46,570 nt of DNA from an uncultured Microbacteriaceae bacterium (GTDB lineage: Bacteria; Actinomycetota; Actinomycetes; Actinomycetales; Microbacteriaceae): assembly GCA_903940225.1 (NCBI GenBank), contig CAJAKC010000039.1:1-46570 (forward strand). Reading direction: 5' to 3'. The notes under the pieces are model-generated. The model was not told where the DNA came from, did not search any database, and saw only the letters and a list, made by a program, of their open reading frames with translations. Position 1 is the first letter of the stretch. Every line of letters begins with the position of its first letter. The translations under genes were made by a program, and so were the position numbers. This document shows, piece after piece, positions 7,629 through 17,101 of this stretch.

Positions 7629-9733
7629 TCGTTGAGTCGGTTGGTCAGCGCGTCGGTTAGCAGCGCCATCAATGCCGCGGTCTGAACTGTTTCGCTCTGG
7701 TCGACTTCCGAGTCGCTGCCGTCCAGTGCGCGTGCGGCAATGCCGGCCTTGGAATCGATGAGGTCGGCGATTCGCGAATCAATTGTTTGCGCCGCGAGAA
7801 TGCGCCACGCCGTGACGGGCAGTTCCTGACCGATGCGGTGGACGCGGTCGATGGCCTGAGTCTGTTCCGCGCTGGTCCACGACAATTCGGCCAGCACCAC
7901 GTTGGACGCGACCTGCAGGTTGATGCCGACGCCCGCGGCGGTCAGCGAACACACGATGACCTTAACGTCGGGGTCGTTCGTGAAGTCATCAATCGCGGAG
8001 GTTCTGGCCGCGGCCGACTGGTCGCCGCGAATCGACGTGGTCTTGATTCCCGCCTTGGCGAAGAACGTCTCGGCGGTGTCCATCACGTCGATGTGCTTGG
8101 CAAAAAAGACGACCTTGCCGACGTTTGCCGCCAACTGGGCGGTGTAATCGGCGGCGAGAGTTGCCTTTGCCTGACCGATTCGGCGAACCATCGCGAACAC
8201 GTTGTCGCCGGTCTCGGACGACTTCGATTCTTCGACCTCGCTGTGAGCGACAAGGCGCACGATGTCGTGGTCGATTCCCGCGGGACGATCGCCGCGACCG
8301 GCGATGATGCGGTCATAACGTTCGACGAGTCGTTGCATGAGCAGCGCCTCGGATTGGCGAATCGAACGCCCGTAATCGTCGTCGAGTTCGACCGGAATGT
8401 CGGCGACGCGACGAGCGGGAATGTCTTTGGCGACGTCGGCCTTGCGACGGCGAACGATTCCCATGTCGATGACGCACTGACGCGCTTCGGGGAAGAACCC
8501 ACTATCTGCCGGCGAAAGCCCCAGCGATTCGAGCTTGGCCATCAGCGCCGGCATCGGCTTGTCGTCATCGATCCAACCCAGGAACTTCCAAATCATGCGG
8601 AAGTCTTCGACCTCGTTGATGAGCGGTGTTCCCGTGAGGGCAATGAGCAACGGGTTGCCGTGACGACTGCGGATCGCGTTGGCGATTTTCTGCACATTCA
8701 GTGACCGCTGCGACTCGCGGTTCTTGATGAAGTGTGCCTCGTCGACGACCATGCCGGCAAAGCCGAAGCGACTCGCCCAACCTGCGTGGCGCTCGAGGAT
8801 GTCGTAATTGACGATGATGACGTCGGCGAACGCATCAAGGTCGTCGCCGTCACCGTGAACGACCGACGAAATACGGTGAGGAATCCAGCGGTCAACCTCG
8901 CGTTCCCAGTTGCGCTTGACAACGTTGGGAACAACGACGAGCAGCGGGAATGATTTGGTGGCCTCGGCGGCGAGCAACGCCTGTGCCGTTTTGCCCAGAC
9001 CGGGTTCATCAGCGAGCAGGTACGAGCGGTGCCCCGCCTTCGCTGATTCCACAAACCGCGCCTGGTGGCGCATCAAATCCATTCCACCGGGGGTGTGCAG
9101 ACTGCGCGCCTCGGGAAGTTCCATCGACGCGGCCTGGCCGCCCTGTTCGAAGGCGCGGAAGAGTGGGTCGATCAGTTCCCAGTTTTGCAGGCGACCCGTC
9201 ACGCGAGCGCCCGGAACGAAAACGGGGGTCAGGAACGGGTTTGCCAATTCGGCGCGACGAACGCTGGGGGGCAACACCGACTTCGCCTTGTCGGCGACAT
9301 CCGCCGGCGACTCGTCGACAATGAGGATTTCGTCAATGTCGAGTTCCTGGCCACTGGCCAACAGCATGTCGCGGCGAAGTTTCTGGGTTGCGGACGACAC
9401 CGGCGCATTCGTATCGAGCAAGGTGCCCAGCGACTGGTCCTTGGCCAGGCACTTGACCATGATCATCGCCAAACCATCGAGGCGCTTGTTGATGTCTTCG
9501 CGGTCCTTCTGGGGAATCGACTTATCCTCCGCCATGCGCTGCTTCTCTTCGCGAATCAGCAGTCCGGCCGCGTGAAACTTTGTGCGGTTCGTGGCGTTCA
9601 CCTTGCCATCGCGGTTGACCGCGTTCTCGACCTCGCGCACCGCGCGGGCCAGGATCGGGATGATTCCCTCTTCGTCGAGCGGACGACGACGTTTCGCACG
9701 AGTGTTCGTGCCGTTACGGCCAGACTGGGCCAT
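7625..9733 (-). CDS. SNF2-family DEAD/DEAH helicase-like ATPase
   Basis: A 702-residue protein with a complete SNF2 core. The Walker A motif is DEPGLGKT (about 242-249), DEAH is in VVDEAHFIKN (about 331), motif III-like LTGTPLINE follows, and the arginine-finger motif is QAIDRVHRIGQ (about 625-636). The N-terminal 190 residues are basic, then helical, and are not recognised. SNF2 proteins translocate on double-stranded DNA and remodel protein-DNA complexes or aid repair. The DEPGLGKT variant suggests the SMARCAL1/ZRANB3-like or bacterial HepA-like side of the family (inference). The ATG at 9733 is preferred over the upstream frame start at 9760 because aaggag lies just ahead of it. Single-gene unit, not clearly tied to the defence gene at the window start. 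Confidence 0.85.
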   Translation of the reverse strand: MAQSGRNGTNTRAKRRRPLDEEGIIPILARAVREVENAVNRDGKVNATNRTKFHAAGLLIREEKQRMAEDKSIPQKDREDINKRLDGLAMIMVKCLAKDQSLGTLLDTNAPVSSATQKLRRDMLLASGQELDIDEILIVDESPADVADKAKSVLPPSVRRAELANPFLTPVFVPGARVTGRLQNWELIDPLFRAFEQGGQAASMELPEARSLHTPGGMDLMRHQARFVESAKAGHRSYLLADEPGLGKTAQALLAAEATKSFPLLVVVPNVVKRNWEREVDRWIPHRISSVVHGDGDDLDAFADVIIVNYDILERHAGWASRFGFAGMVVDEAHFIKNRESQRSLNVQKIANAIRSRHGNPLLIALTGTPLINEVEDFRMIWKFLGWIDDDKPMPALMAKLESLGLSPADSGFFPEARQCVIDMGIVRRRKADVAKDIPARRVADIPVELDDDYGRSIRQSEALLMQRLVERYDRIIAGRGDRPAGIDHDIVRLVAHSEVEESKSSETGDNVFAMVRRIGQAKATLAADYTAQLAANVGKVVFFAKHIDVMDTAETFFAKAGIKTTSIRGDQSAAARTSAIDDFTNDPDVKVIVCSLTAAGVGINLQVASNVVLAELSWTSAEQTQAIDRVHRIGQELPVTAWRILAAQTIDSRIADLIDSKAGIAARALDGSDSEVDQSETVQTAALMALLTDALTNRLND

Positions 9734-9901
9734 TGTTCTCCTTGAATACTCACCCGCCACATCCGATTCGACACGATATCGATTCGTTGCGGTGGAGATG
9801 TGCCCTCACTGCGCTTTTCGCGGCGGGCGTGCTTCTACTTTACCGCATTTATGCTGGTAACATTCACTAAACCCCTTACCCCCCTAGAACGGAATTTTCT
9901 C

Positions 9902-11023
9902 GTGAATAAAACAATCAAATCTGCCATCGCACTTCTCGCGATCTCGGCACTCCCCCTTATATCGGTGGCCCCGGCATCCGCAGTGATTGACCGCGACGCA
10001 TTCACGTTTGACTGCAACGTGGGAACCATTGGCGAAACCGATCACGCCCTGGCGGCCGGCGAAACAGTCACCATCACTCTCCTGAACTGTGACGACTCTG
10101 GATTTGAAATCAGTGATACCTGGGCCACCGGCAATGCACGCCTGGGCTCAGTGATCATCACCGCGACACCAATTGCCATCGTTACAGACCCCGCGACGAT
10201 TGTGGTTGATGAGTTTTCCCAACTTTTCCTAAACGACCCGGGCATCATCGATGAGTATTTCTATGTCAACCTTGCTGATGATTCCGAAGACCCCGCCGGT
10301 GACCTTCTCGCGACTACGTCAACCACACTGACGTCGACTTCGGACTTCTTCACCACACCGGAAGATGCAGAGATTTTCGACGGGGACGCGCTCATTGGCG
10401 GGATTGCTTATTGTGATGTTGAAGTCGGATCTCGTCCATATTCCACCGTTGACGTCACAATCACAGAACCCGGAACCTACGCCTTCCGAGTGGTCGACAC
10501 CGACCCCGTCGAGGAGGACTTGTATTTCGGAATCGAGGAATCGCCGGTGGGTGATAGCTTCCTCGCCATTTACACCACATTCGACCCAGAAGATATTGAT
10601 TCGGGCGTCGTGGGCTGTAATGACGATGGTGACGACGAGGGTGCTGCCGCTGCCGAGATGTGGGAGATTGCCCACACTGCTGCAGATTCACGTGGCCAAG
10701 GCGACGAAAACCTCCTCACGTCAACGGGCTTCATCCTCGACGATCAGTTTCCCTGGTTCGCCGCGACCCTCCAGCCCGGGCAGTACACGCTTGTCGGTAC
10801 GTTATATTCCGCATATACCGAGAGTGAGTGGTTGGAGACCCTCGATAGTGCCGGGGTCACCGAGGCCAGCATGACTTACGAAATGTGGGGGCCTGAAGGT
10901 GGCCTGGTACTGGGACTTGCTGACACCGGTGTCGACCCAGCCTTCGGACTGTGGACCGGACTCGCACTAGCCGGGACGGGTGTGGCGATCACCGTCGCAC
11001 GCCGCCGCGCACAGCGCGCCTAA
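9902..11023 (+). CDS. Secreted acidic surface protein with LADTG sorting-like tail
   Basis: A 373-residue exported protein. The frame opens earlier, but the GTG at 9902 gives a proper signal peptide (VNKTIKSAIALLAISALPL, ending near APASA), so upstream codons are probably untranslated. The mature part is strongly acidic and Thr-rich, with four cysteines (FDCNVG, LNCDDS, AYCDVE, VGCNDD) and beta-strand-like stretches such as TVDVTITEPGTYAFRV and FAATLQPGQYTLVG, reminiscent of pre-peptidase-type or immunoglobulin-like beta folds, though I cannot assign a family. The C-terminus is LADTGVD, a membrane span and ARRRAQRA, the same kind of tail as the three proteins at 1795-6339. It stands alone after a 168-base gap and its stop overlaps that of the DUF2207 gene. 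Role unknown. Confidence 0.78.
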   Translation: MNKTIKSAIALLAISALPLISVAPASAVIDRDAFTFDCNVGTIGETDHALAAGETVTITLLNCDDSGFEISDTWATGNARLGSVIITATPIAIVTDPATIVVDEFSQLFLNDPGIIDEYFYVNLADDSEDPAGDLLATTSTTLTSTSDFFTTPEDAEIFDGDALIGGIAYCDVEVGSRPYSTVDVTITEPGTYAFRVVDTDPVEEDLYFGIEESPVGDSFLAIYTTFDPEDIDSGVVGCNDDGDDEGAAAAEMWEIAHTAADSRGQGDENLLTSTGFILDDQFPWFAATLQPGQYTLVGTLYSAYTESEWLETLDSAGVTEASMTYEMWGPEGGLVLGLADTGVDPAFGLWTGLALAGTGVAITVARRRAQRA

Positions 11024-12759
11024 ACGCCGCCGCCTCCGCCTCCGCCACCGCCACCACCGGCGGAACCTCCGCCGTCAGAACCTCCGGCGGAGGAGGCGGA
11101 GGCTGCGGATGCGAACGATGACAGGGAACTGCTGAAACCGGTCGCGCTGAATGGAACGGACCCGGCGTACCAAGTCGGGGAACTGCCCGCGTAGGCGATT
11201 TCCATGACGCGGGCCCAATCCTTTTCGCGACCCAACAGTATTGCCCACGGCAAAACCAGCTCGTAGAGGTGAATGACCGTTCGCGGATTCGTTGTGTCGA
11301 TCGGTTTCTTGAGCGCACCGTCGGGGGATTGCAGAACGCGCAACCGGTCGGCTTCTGCGACACGAATGTAAAGGTCGAGGCCTGCCACGTGATCACGCAC
11401 CTCGGCGCCTTCCGCCGTGAGGGGCGTGTGCATGGACAGCATCAGGCTCACCATGCCAGCGATGAACCCGGCAAACAGCGTGATGGCGGGAATCCAATCC
11501 CCGCGGGCGTCGGTCAGCATCCCGATGCTGACAAAACTGTTCGCGATGGTGAGCAGAATTGCCAGCGCGCCAAACAGCCGGCGACCAGGTGGCGGATGGC
11601 GCAGGCCGAGTGACACGAGCGCGGCTCCCGCGCGACCGGCGAAGGCGACGACTCGTTGTGTCAGGCTTCGGGACGGCTTCGAGACCGTCGCGCGGGCACC
11701 GACCGCCGCGTCGGCGCCGAGCAGAGCCGCAACGAACTCCTGATCCGGTGCCGTCGGCAGTTTGATGAGCCTCAACGCCCAGGCGCGCTTGCCAAAACCG
11801 GGCGGATCAAATTCTTCGATGACGATGACGCCACGAACGGCCAGGTCGACCACGGCGGCGGCAAACACGCGCTGGGGCTTGGACAACAAAGCGGAGACGG
11901 TGTAGAGCGAAACCCCGGGTGGAGGGCCGTACTCGGCAACAATTGTTGACCGACCGGCGGCACTGCGGCCGACGGTGAATCTGCGAACGAGAGTGAGTAC
12001 CAGAAGCGCTGCCATTGCCAGAGCCGACGCAGAATGCAGCGGCCACCACGGCGACGCCCAATACGAATTGTCGCGCGGGGTGAAGGTGCCGGCCGCGAAT
12101 TGCGCGGCCACCGTCAAGGTCTGATTCGCGTCCAGGTTCTCGTGGGCTACGGTAATTCCGGTCGCGGTCGACTCCAATTCGGCACATTGCGTTGAGGCGC
12201 CTGCACTGCCCGCGTAACAGGAAACCTGTCCGGTGAATGCGCTGGCGATGCTGGCGTCAAGTCTGACTTCAGCCGATACGCGACCGAAGGGTTGTGGCCA
12301 GCCGTCGCCGTTGATGTCCCAATAAAACTCTTGGGCGGCATTCGCCGTGTCGTCGAGGATGACGTTGTGGGCAATATACGCGATTTCATACGTCTGGACG
12401 CCTCGAACGAACTCACCTTCGGGGACCGCGATCGTCAGAACCAGAAACTCGCCGTCCGACTCGGTTTCGTATGAGCGATTGATGCCAGTTTCGTCCGTCA
12501 CGCTGACGATCTCGATTTCGAGAGGATTATCTTGATACGTCTCCGGGATGGCACGTCGAATTCCACGATTCTGGTCAAAATCGGGGAACCGGGCGACAAG
12601 CACTTCGTGAACCGCGAGCACGGAGTGGCCCTGGGCGTCACGCGACAGCTCGTACATGCCGTCGAAACTGTCAAAGGTGAAATCGTCGACCGTCGCATGC
12701 GCGATGGTCGGGGACCAGAAAGCGAAAAGTACGACGAGCAAACCGAGAATCTTCTTCAC
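11020..12759 (-). CDS. DUF2207 domain membrane protein
   Basis: A 579-residue membrane protein. The GTG at 12759 begins a good signal peptide (VKKILGLLVVLFAFW...AHA); the frame continues upstream without another plausible start. The extracytoplasmic N-terminal half (TVDDFTFDSFDGMYEL onward) has the features of DUF2207, followed by one membrane span (near WPLHSASALAMAALLV), a cytoplasmic region, a pair of spans in the last third, and a low-complexity end of Gly and Ser (GGSAGGGGGGGGG) seen in many DUF2207 proteins. The function of this family is not known. No clear ribosome-binding site is visible. It starts 46 bases after the end of mutY on the same strand and could be read through from the large operon upstream. 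Confidence 0.82.
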   Translation of the reverse strand: MKKILGLLVVLFAFWSPTIAHATVDDFTFDSFDGMYELSRDAQGHSVLAVHEVLVARFPDFDQNRGIRRAIPETYQDNPLEIEIVSVTDETGINRSYETESDGEFLVLTIAVPEGEFVRGVQTYEIAYIAHNVILDDTANAAQEFYWDINGDGWPQPFGRVSAEVRLDASIASAFTGQVSCYAGSAGASTQCAELESTATGITVAHENLDANQTLTVAAQFAAGTFTPRDNSYWASPWWPLHSASALAMAALLVLTLVRRFTVGRSAAGRSTIVAEYGPPPGVSLYTVSALLSKPQRVFAAAVVDLAVRGVIVIEEFDPPGFGKRAWALRLIKLPTAPDQEFVAALLGADAAVGARATVSKPSRSLTQRVVAFAGRAGAALVSLGLRHPPPGRRLFGALAILLTIANSFVSIGMLTDARGDWIPAITLFAGFIAGMVSLMLSMHTPLTAEGAEVRDHVAGLDLYIRVAEADRLRVLQSPDGALKKPIDTTNPRTVIHLYELVLPWAILLGREKDWARVMEIAYAGSSPTWYAGSVPFSATGFSSSLSSFASAASASSAGGSDGGGSAGGGGGGGGGGGV

Positions 12760-12805
12760 GTTGCCAGCGTAACTCGTGCGGTCACGTGCGTGAAGTGCCT
12801 CGGCA

Positions 12806-13666
12806 TCACGAATTTGGCAATCCAAAACCCCGTTTGGTGTTGACGAGAAGCCCGTCCGACAGCAGCCCCTCAATCGCGCGATCACGCTTGGAGCGGTCGG
12901 GGACCGCGACGGCTACTTCGGACGCCGACACGTGTTTCTGGCTACGTGCGAGCGCGAGGATCGTCCCGCGGGCTTGTCGGACGCTACCCTCGTACTTAGC
13001 TTGCGGGGTTCGCGTGCGCCCGGCGTTGGCGGGGAAGCCCGCCAGAGCCCATGCACAGTGTTGGGCGATCGGGCATTCGACGCAGGTCGGCGTTCGCGAA
13101 GTGCAGACGAGCGCACCGAGTTCCATGATTCCCGCGTTAACGGCAACGGAATCCGTCGTCGAGGATGGCAGGACCGATTCCATCAGATCCATGTCGGCCG
13201 TGACGCGTGGCGGTTCCGGTTCGGCAATGCCGAGCACCGCCCGGGCAAGCACTCGGCGGATGTTGGTGTCCACCACGGGAACGCGCTGTCCGAATGCGAA
13301 TGCGGCGACCGCTCGGGCGGTGTACGAACCGATTCCGGGCAGTGATTCCAACGCGTCAACGTCGGAAGGAACTTCTCCCCCGAAATCGTCACGAATGCGG
13401 GTTGCAGCGGCGTGCAGGTTCAGCGCGCGGCGCGGATACCCGAGCCGGCCCCACGCGCGCACAACATCGGCGGGGCTCGCATCGGCCAGATGTGTCGCGG
13501 TCGGCCAACGGTCAATCCATTCGAGCCACATCGGTGCGACACGAGCAACGGGCGTTTGTTGCGCCATGACCTCCGAAAGAAGCACTCCCCACGGCGATGT
13601 TTCATCGTTACGCCACGGGAGCGGACGCGCGGTGCGACGAAACCAGCGCGCGACGGTCGAAACCAT
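12806..13666 (-). CDS. mutY: A/G-specific adenine DNA glycosylase
   Basis: Removes adenine mispaired with 8-oxoguanine in base excision repair. The 286-residue protein has the catalytic Glu in LLSEVMAQQT (about residue 32), the helix-hairpin-helix LPGIGSYTA (109-117), the catalytic Asp in VVDTNIRRVL (133) and a 4Fe-4S loop with cysteines at about 188, 195, 198 and 204 (spacing C-x6-C-x2-C-x5-C). The C-terminal 8-oxoG-recognition domain of longer MutY proteins is not evident; the end is a short winged-helix-like segment (KRDRAIEGLLSDGLLV). The start is uncertain: ATG at 13666 suits family length, while ATG at 13699 would overlap rbfA by 17 bases. Last gene of the long minus run. A MutT-like Nudix gene at 6346 would be its functional partner in 8-oxoguanine defence. 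Confidence 0.93.
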   Translation of the reverse strand: MVSTVARWFRRTARPLPWRNDETSPWGVLLSEVMAQQTPVARVAPMWLEWIDRWPTATHLADASPADVVRAWGRLGYPRRALNLHAAATRIRDDFGGEVPSDVDALESLPGIGSYTARAVAAFAFGQRVPVVDTNIRRVLARAVLGIAEPEPPRVTADMDLMESVLPSSTTDSVAVNAGIMELGALVCTSRTPTCVECPIAQHCAWALAGFPANAGRTRTPQAKYEGSVRQARGTILALARSQKHVSASEVAVAVPDRSKRDRAIEGLLSDGLLVNTKRGFGLPNS

Positions 13667-13682
13667 CGCCCGCTCGCGGTCA

Positions 13683-14126
13683 CTATTCCTCGTCGTCATC
13701 CTCGTCTTCACGCGGGCGAACATACGGGTCTTCGTCGCCGGCGTACTCCGCACCGGCGGAGGCCTTCGAGACCTCATCGTCGTGCATTTTTGCCTTAATG
13801 AGCAGGTCTTCGAGGTGGGCCGACGTTTCCGGCAGTGCATCCAGCACGAACTCGAGCGACGGGGTCAATCGCGCGGTGATGTTGCGACCGACTTCCGATC
13901 GCAACATTCCCGTCGCTGATTTAAGGGCATCCCACGAGTTCTGACGTTCCTCGTCGGAACCGTAGACCGTGAAAAAGACGGTCGCGTGTTGCAGGTCACC
14001 CGTCATGCGCACGTCGGTGATGGTGACGAAACCAATTCGGTCGTCACGCATACCTTTTTCCAGACGACGAGCAACGATCTCTTTGATTCGTTCCGCCATC
14101 TTGCGAGCGCGATCGGGTGCCGACAT
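13683..14126 (-). CDS. rbfA: 30S ribosome-binding factor A
   Basis: RbfA assists late maturation of the 30S subunit, near 16S helix 1, and matters in cold growth. The 147-residue protein begins SAPDRARKMAERIKEIVARR and contains the KH-like core (FVTITDVRMTGDLQHATVFF, then LRSEVG and LTPSLEFVLD), all typical. It has an acidic C-terminal tail (EDEDDDEE) beyond the core. Its ATG overlaps the stop of infB (TAATG), the standard infB-rbfA coupling. In many actinobacteria truB follows rbfA; here mutY follows instead. Confidence 0.96.
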   Translation of the reverse strand: MSAPDRARKMAERIKEIVARRLEKGMRDDRIGFVTITDVRMTGDLQHATVFFTVYGSDEERQNSWDALKSATGMLRSEVGRNITARLTPSLEFVLDALPETSAHLEDLLIKAKMHDDEVSKASAGAEYAGDEDPYVRPREDEDDDEE

Positions 14127-16738
14127 TAGGCGCGGATCTTCTCCTTCATTTCAATCGTTTCGATTTCATCGCCCAATTGGAGGTCGTTGAACTTGCCCAA
14201 GCCGATACCGCACTCGAAGTCGGTCTTGACTTCGGTGACATCGTCCTTGAATCGACGCAGCGATTCGATGGCCAGCCCGTCCGCGATGACGACACCTTCG
14301 CGGATGACACGGGCCTTCGAGTTGCGCGTGATGGTTCCCGAGCGAACGATACAACCGGCGATGTTTCCGAGCTTGCTCGAGCGGAAGATTTCGCGAATTT
14401 CCGCGACACCGCTCTGAATCTCTTCGAATTCCGGCTTGAGCATTCCCTTGAGGCTCTGTTCGATCTCCTCGAGGGCGCTATAAATGACGTTGTAGAAACG
14501 CACGTCAACGCCTTCACGCTGGGCGCGCTCGCGCGCCTTCGTGTCAGGGCGAACGTTGAATCCGACGACGATCGCGTTGTCGATGGTGGCGAGGTTGATG
14601 TCGCTCTCGGTGATGGCGCCAACACCGCGGTGGATGATGCGCAGTTGCACGCTGTCGTCCACCTCGATCTTGAGAACCGACTCTTCGAGCGCCTCGACGG
14701 CACCCGAAACGTCACCCTTGAGGATGAGGTTGAGGGATTGAACCTTGCCGTCTTCGATTGCCTTAGAGAAATCTTCGAGCGAGATGCGCTTGCGGGCCTT
14801 CGCCAGCAGGGCGTTACGTTCGGCGGCTTCACGCTTTTCGGCGATCTGACGGGCGGTGCGGTCATCGTCGGTAACGATGAACGAGTCTCCGGCGCGAGGA
14901 ACCGAGGAGAGCCCCTGAACCTGAACCGGGCGGCTCGGGTAGGCCTCGTCGACCTTTTCGCCGTGTTCGTCCACCATCGCGCGGACGCGACCGTAGGCGG
15001 TGCCGGCAACGATGGCGTCTCCGACGCGCAGAGTTCCCGACTGGATGAGGACGGTCGCAACCGAACCGCGGCCCTTGTCGAGCTTCGCTTCGATGGCGAT
15101 ACCGCGTGCGTCCTTGTTCGGGTTGGCGGTGAGGTCAAGGCCGGCATCTGCGGTGAGCAGAACGGCTTCAAGCAATTCGGCGACACCGACGCCCGTGAGC
15201 GCGGAGACGTTGACGAACAGCGTGTCTCCGCCGTATTCCTCGGTGACGAGTCCGTACTCGGTCAGCTGCTGACGGACCTTGTCCGGGTTTGCGCCTTCCT
15301 TGTCAATCTTGTTGACGGCGACGACGATCGGAACACCGGCGGCCTGAGCGTGGTTCAACGCCTCGATGGTCTGGGGCATGATTCCGTCATCGGCAGCGAC
15401 CACGAGGATCGCGATGTCGGTGACCTGTGCACCACGAGCACGCATGGCGGTGAACGCCTCGTGGCCCGGGGTGTCGATGAAGGTGATGGCACGTTCGTTA
15501 CCGTCGTGCTCGGTCCACACCTGGTAGGCACCAATCGCCTGTGTGATTCCACCGGCTTCGCCCGCGGCGACATCGGCGCGACGAATCGCGTCGAGAAGCC
15601 GGGTCTTACCGTGGTCAACGTGACCCATGACCGTGACAACAGGGGGTCGAATAACGAGATCCGCTTCGTCGTCTTCCTCGTCGAGGTCGATCGAGAACGA
15701 TTCGAGGATTTCCTTGTCCTCGTCCTCGGGGCTGACGATGTCGATGGTGTACCCGAGTTCGGCACCGAGCACCTCGAAGGTGGCCGCGTCGAGCGATTCG
15801 GTTGCGGTCGCCATTTCGCCCAACTGGAAGAGAACCGTCACGAGGTTTCCGGGGGGAACCGGAATGCCCCACATTGTTTCGATCTTGTCGGCGAAGTCCG
15901 CGATGGAGGAACCCTGACGCAGACGAATGACGGTTGCACCGTCACCACGGGGAATCTTGACACCACCGAGTGACGGCGCCTCGCGCATTTCAAACTCTTG
16001 GCGCTTCGTGCGCTTCGACTTGCGGGCCTTGTTCTTGCCGCCGCCCTTACCAAATGCACCAGCAGTGTTTCCGCCACGACCGCGACCACCGGGGCCACCG
16101 CCGCCGGGACGGCTGGGGCCACCGCCGGGAGTACCGGGTGCGCCGCCGGGACCGCCGGGACGCTGGAATCCGCCCGTAGCGGGTCGTCCGCCGGGACCAC
16201 CCGTGCGGGATTGGAACGGAGCATTGGGGCGTCCGCCCGGGCCGCCAGCTGGGCGACCTGGGCCGCCAACGGGTCGAGGCCCGCCGGTCGTGCGCTGAGC
16301 ACCGGTCGTCATGAACGGGTTGTTGCCCGGTCGCGGCGGACGCGGCATCGACGGAGTCGCTTGGAACGGGTTGTTTCCACCCGGACGCGGAGGCGCCGTT
16401 GCGGGCGGTGCGTCGGGATCATCCGGGTTTGACGACACCGGAGGAGCGGGTGGGGCAGCGGCCTGCGCTGCGGCTTCGGCCTCGGATGGGATCGTCGGCA
16501 AATCAACCTGTGCGGTCGTGCGCGGCTTGGCCGGCGCCTTCGCCGGTGCGGCAGACGCTTCCTGACGGGTCAGACCGTCTTTTTCTAGCGCCGTGCGCAG
16601 TTTGCGCGCCACGGGCGGTTCGATCGTCGATGACGACGACTTGACGAATTCGCCGAGGCTACCGAGTTTCTCGATAACCTGCTTGCTTTCGATACCGTAC
16701 TCCGACGCAATCTCGTGTACGCGTGGTTTTCCAGCCAC
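14126..16738 (-). CDS. infB: Translation initiation factor IF-2
   Basis: GTPase that brings initiator tRNA to the 30S subunit and promotes subunit joining. The 870-residue protein has an N-terminal IF2_N segment ([19 protein letters not shown]), then a long Pro/Gly/Arg-rich linker (about residues 110-235) and a basic patch ([13 protein letters not shown]). The G domain follows with GHVDHGKT (about 370), DTPGHEAF and NKID, and then the domains that bind fMet-tRNA. Length and order match actinobacterial IF-2, whose disordered linker is normal for the group. The ATG at 16738 lies 84 bases downstream of the ylxR stop. Coupled to rbfA. Confidence 0.97.
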   Translation of the reverse strand: MAGKPRVHEIASEYGIESKQVIEKLGSLGEFVKSSSSTIEPPVARKLRTALEKDGLTRQEASAAPAKAPAKPRTTAQVDLPTIPSEAEAAAQAAAPPAPPVSSNPDDPDAPPATAPPRPGGNNPFQATPSMPRPPRPGNNPFMTTGAQRTTGGPRPVGGPGRPAGGPGGRPNAPFQSRTGGPGGRPATGGFQRPGGPGGAPGTPGGGPSRPGGGGPGGRGRGGNTAGAFGKGGGKNKARKSKRTKRQEFEMREAPSLGGVKIPRGDGATVIRLRQGSSIADFADKIETMWGIPVPPGNLVTVLFQLGEMATATESLDAATFEVLGAELGYTIDIVSPEDEDKEILESFSIDLDEEDDEADLVIRPPVVTVMGHVDHGKTRLLDAIRRADVAAGEAGGITQAIGAYQVWTEHDGNERAITFIDTPGHEAFTAMRARGAQVTDIAILVVAADDGIMPQTIEALNHAQAAGVPIVVAVNKIDKEGANPDKVRQQLTEYGLVTEEYGGDTLFVNVSALTGVGVAELLEAVLLTADAGLDLTANPNKDARGIAIEAKLDKGRGSVATVLIQSGTLRVGDAIVAGTAYGRVRAMVDEHGEKVDEAYPSRPVQVQGLSSVPRAGDSFIVTDDDRTARQIAEKREAAERNALLAKARKRISLEDFSKAIEDGKVQSLNLILKGDVSGAVEALEESVLKIEVDDSVQLRIIHRGVGAITESDINLATIDNAIVVGFNVRPDTKARERAQREGVDVRFYNVIYSALEEIEQSLKGMLKPEFEEIQSGVAEIREIFRSSKLGNIAGCIVRSGTITRNSKARVIREGVVIADGLAIESLRRFKDDVTEVKTDFECGIGLGKFNDLQLGDEIETIEMKEKIRA

Positions 16739-16822
16739 AATTCTCCTGTCCGGGGCGAACCCCCAAAACAGGGCACGCCACTAGTGCGAGGTACTCATTT
16801 CGAGCCGCTCATTAGTAGTCCA

Positions 16823-17083
16823 TCAGCCTTCAACCTTTTCCGTGATGATGTGGGCAGTGAGCCCGTCTGTATCGAATGGGCCGCTGCGACGAAAAGACCG
16901 AGCCAATCCGCCCCGCGAAATCGCGTTGTTCACACAATTCGCTGTGGGGTGGACCCACGCCCCGCGACCGGATGCGGTTGCCGACGAATCGACCACCACC
17001 GTGTTTCCAGTCAGGACAACTCTCAGGAGAGAGGCTCGATCATCGCGTGCGCGACAACCGATACAGGTTCTTACGGGTTCCAT
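16823..17083 (-). CDS. ylxR: YlxR family RNA-binding protein (DUF448)
   Basis: An 86-residue protein with the family signature PVRTCIGCR at the N-terminus and the conserved GRGAWVHP segment. YlxR proteins sit between nusA and infB in most Gram-positive genomes, as here, and structural work on the family suggests RNA binding; in Bacillus it has been linked to regulation of RNase P. The start is the ATG at 17083, 18 bases after the nusA stop. Confidence 0.94.
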   Translation of the reverse strand: MEPVRTCIGCRARDDRASLLRVVLTGNTVVVDSSATASGRGAWVHPTANCVNNAISRGGLARSFRRSGPFDTDGLTAHIITEKVEG

Positions 17084-17101
17084 TCTACCCCGACAATCCG
17101 T

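Noticed and set aside
7787-8704. Plus-strand frame opposite the SNF2 helicase
   Set aside because: Antisense to conserved helicase motifs and without its own features.
7625-9733. SNF2 helicase as part of a defence system with the DUF262 gene
   Set aside because: It lies about 6 kb away on the other strand with unrelated genes between, and helicases of this kind occur as single housekeeping genes; no partner genes of known helicase-based systems are present.
9734-9901. Promoter boxes before the LADTG gene
   Set aside because: TAACAT near 9857 could be a -10, but no -35 lies at an acceptable distance; nothing else in this gap can be supported.
13192-13919. Plus-strand frames opposite mutY and rbfA
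   Set aside because: Arg/Ser/Thr-rich low-complexity translations typical of antisense high-GC frames, with no start signals.
14117-15973. Plus-strand 618-codon open frame opposite infB
   Set aside because: Reads as an antisense image of infB with no domain motifs; infB itself is unmistakable.
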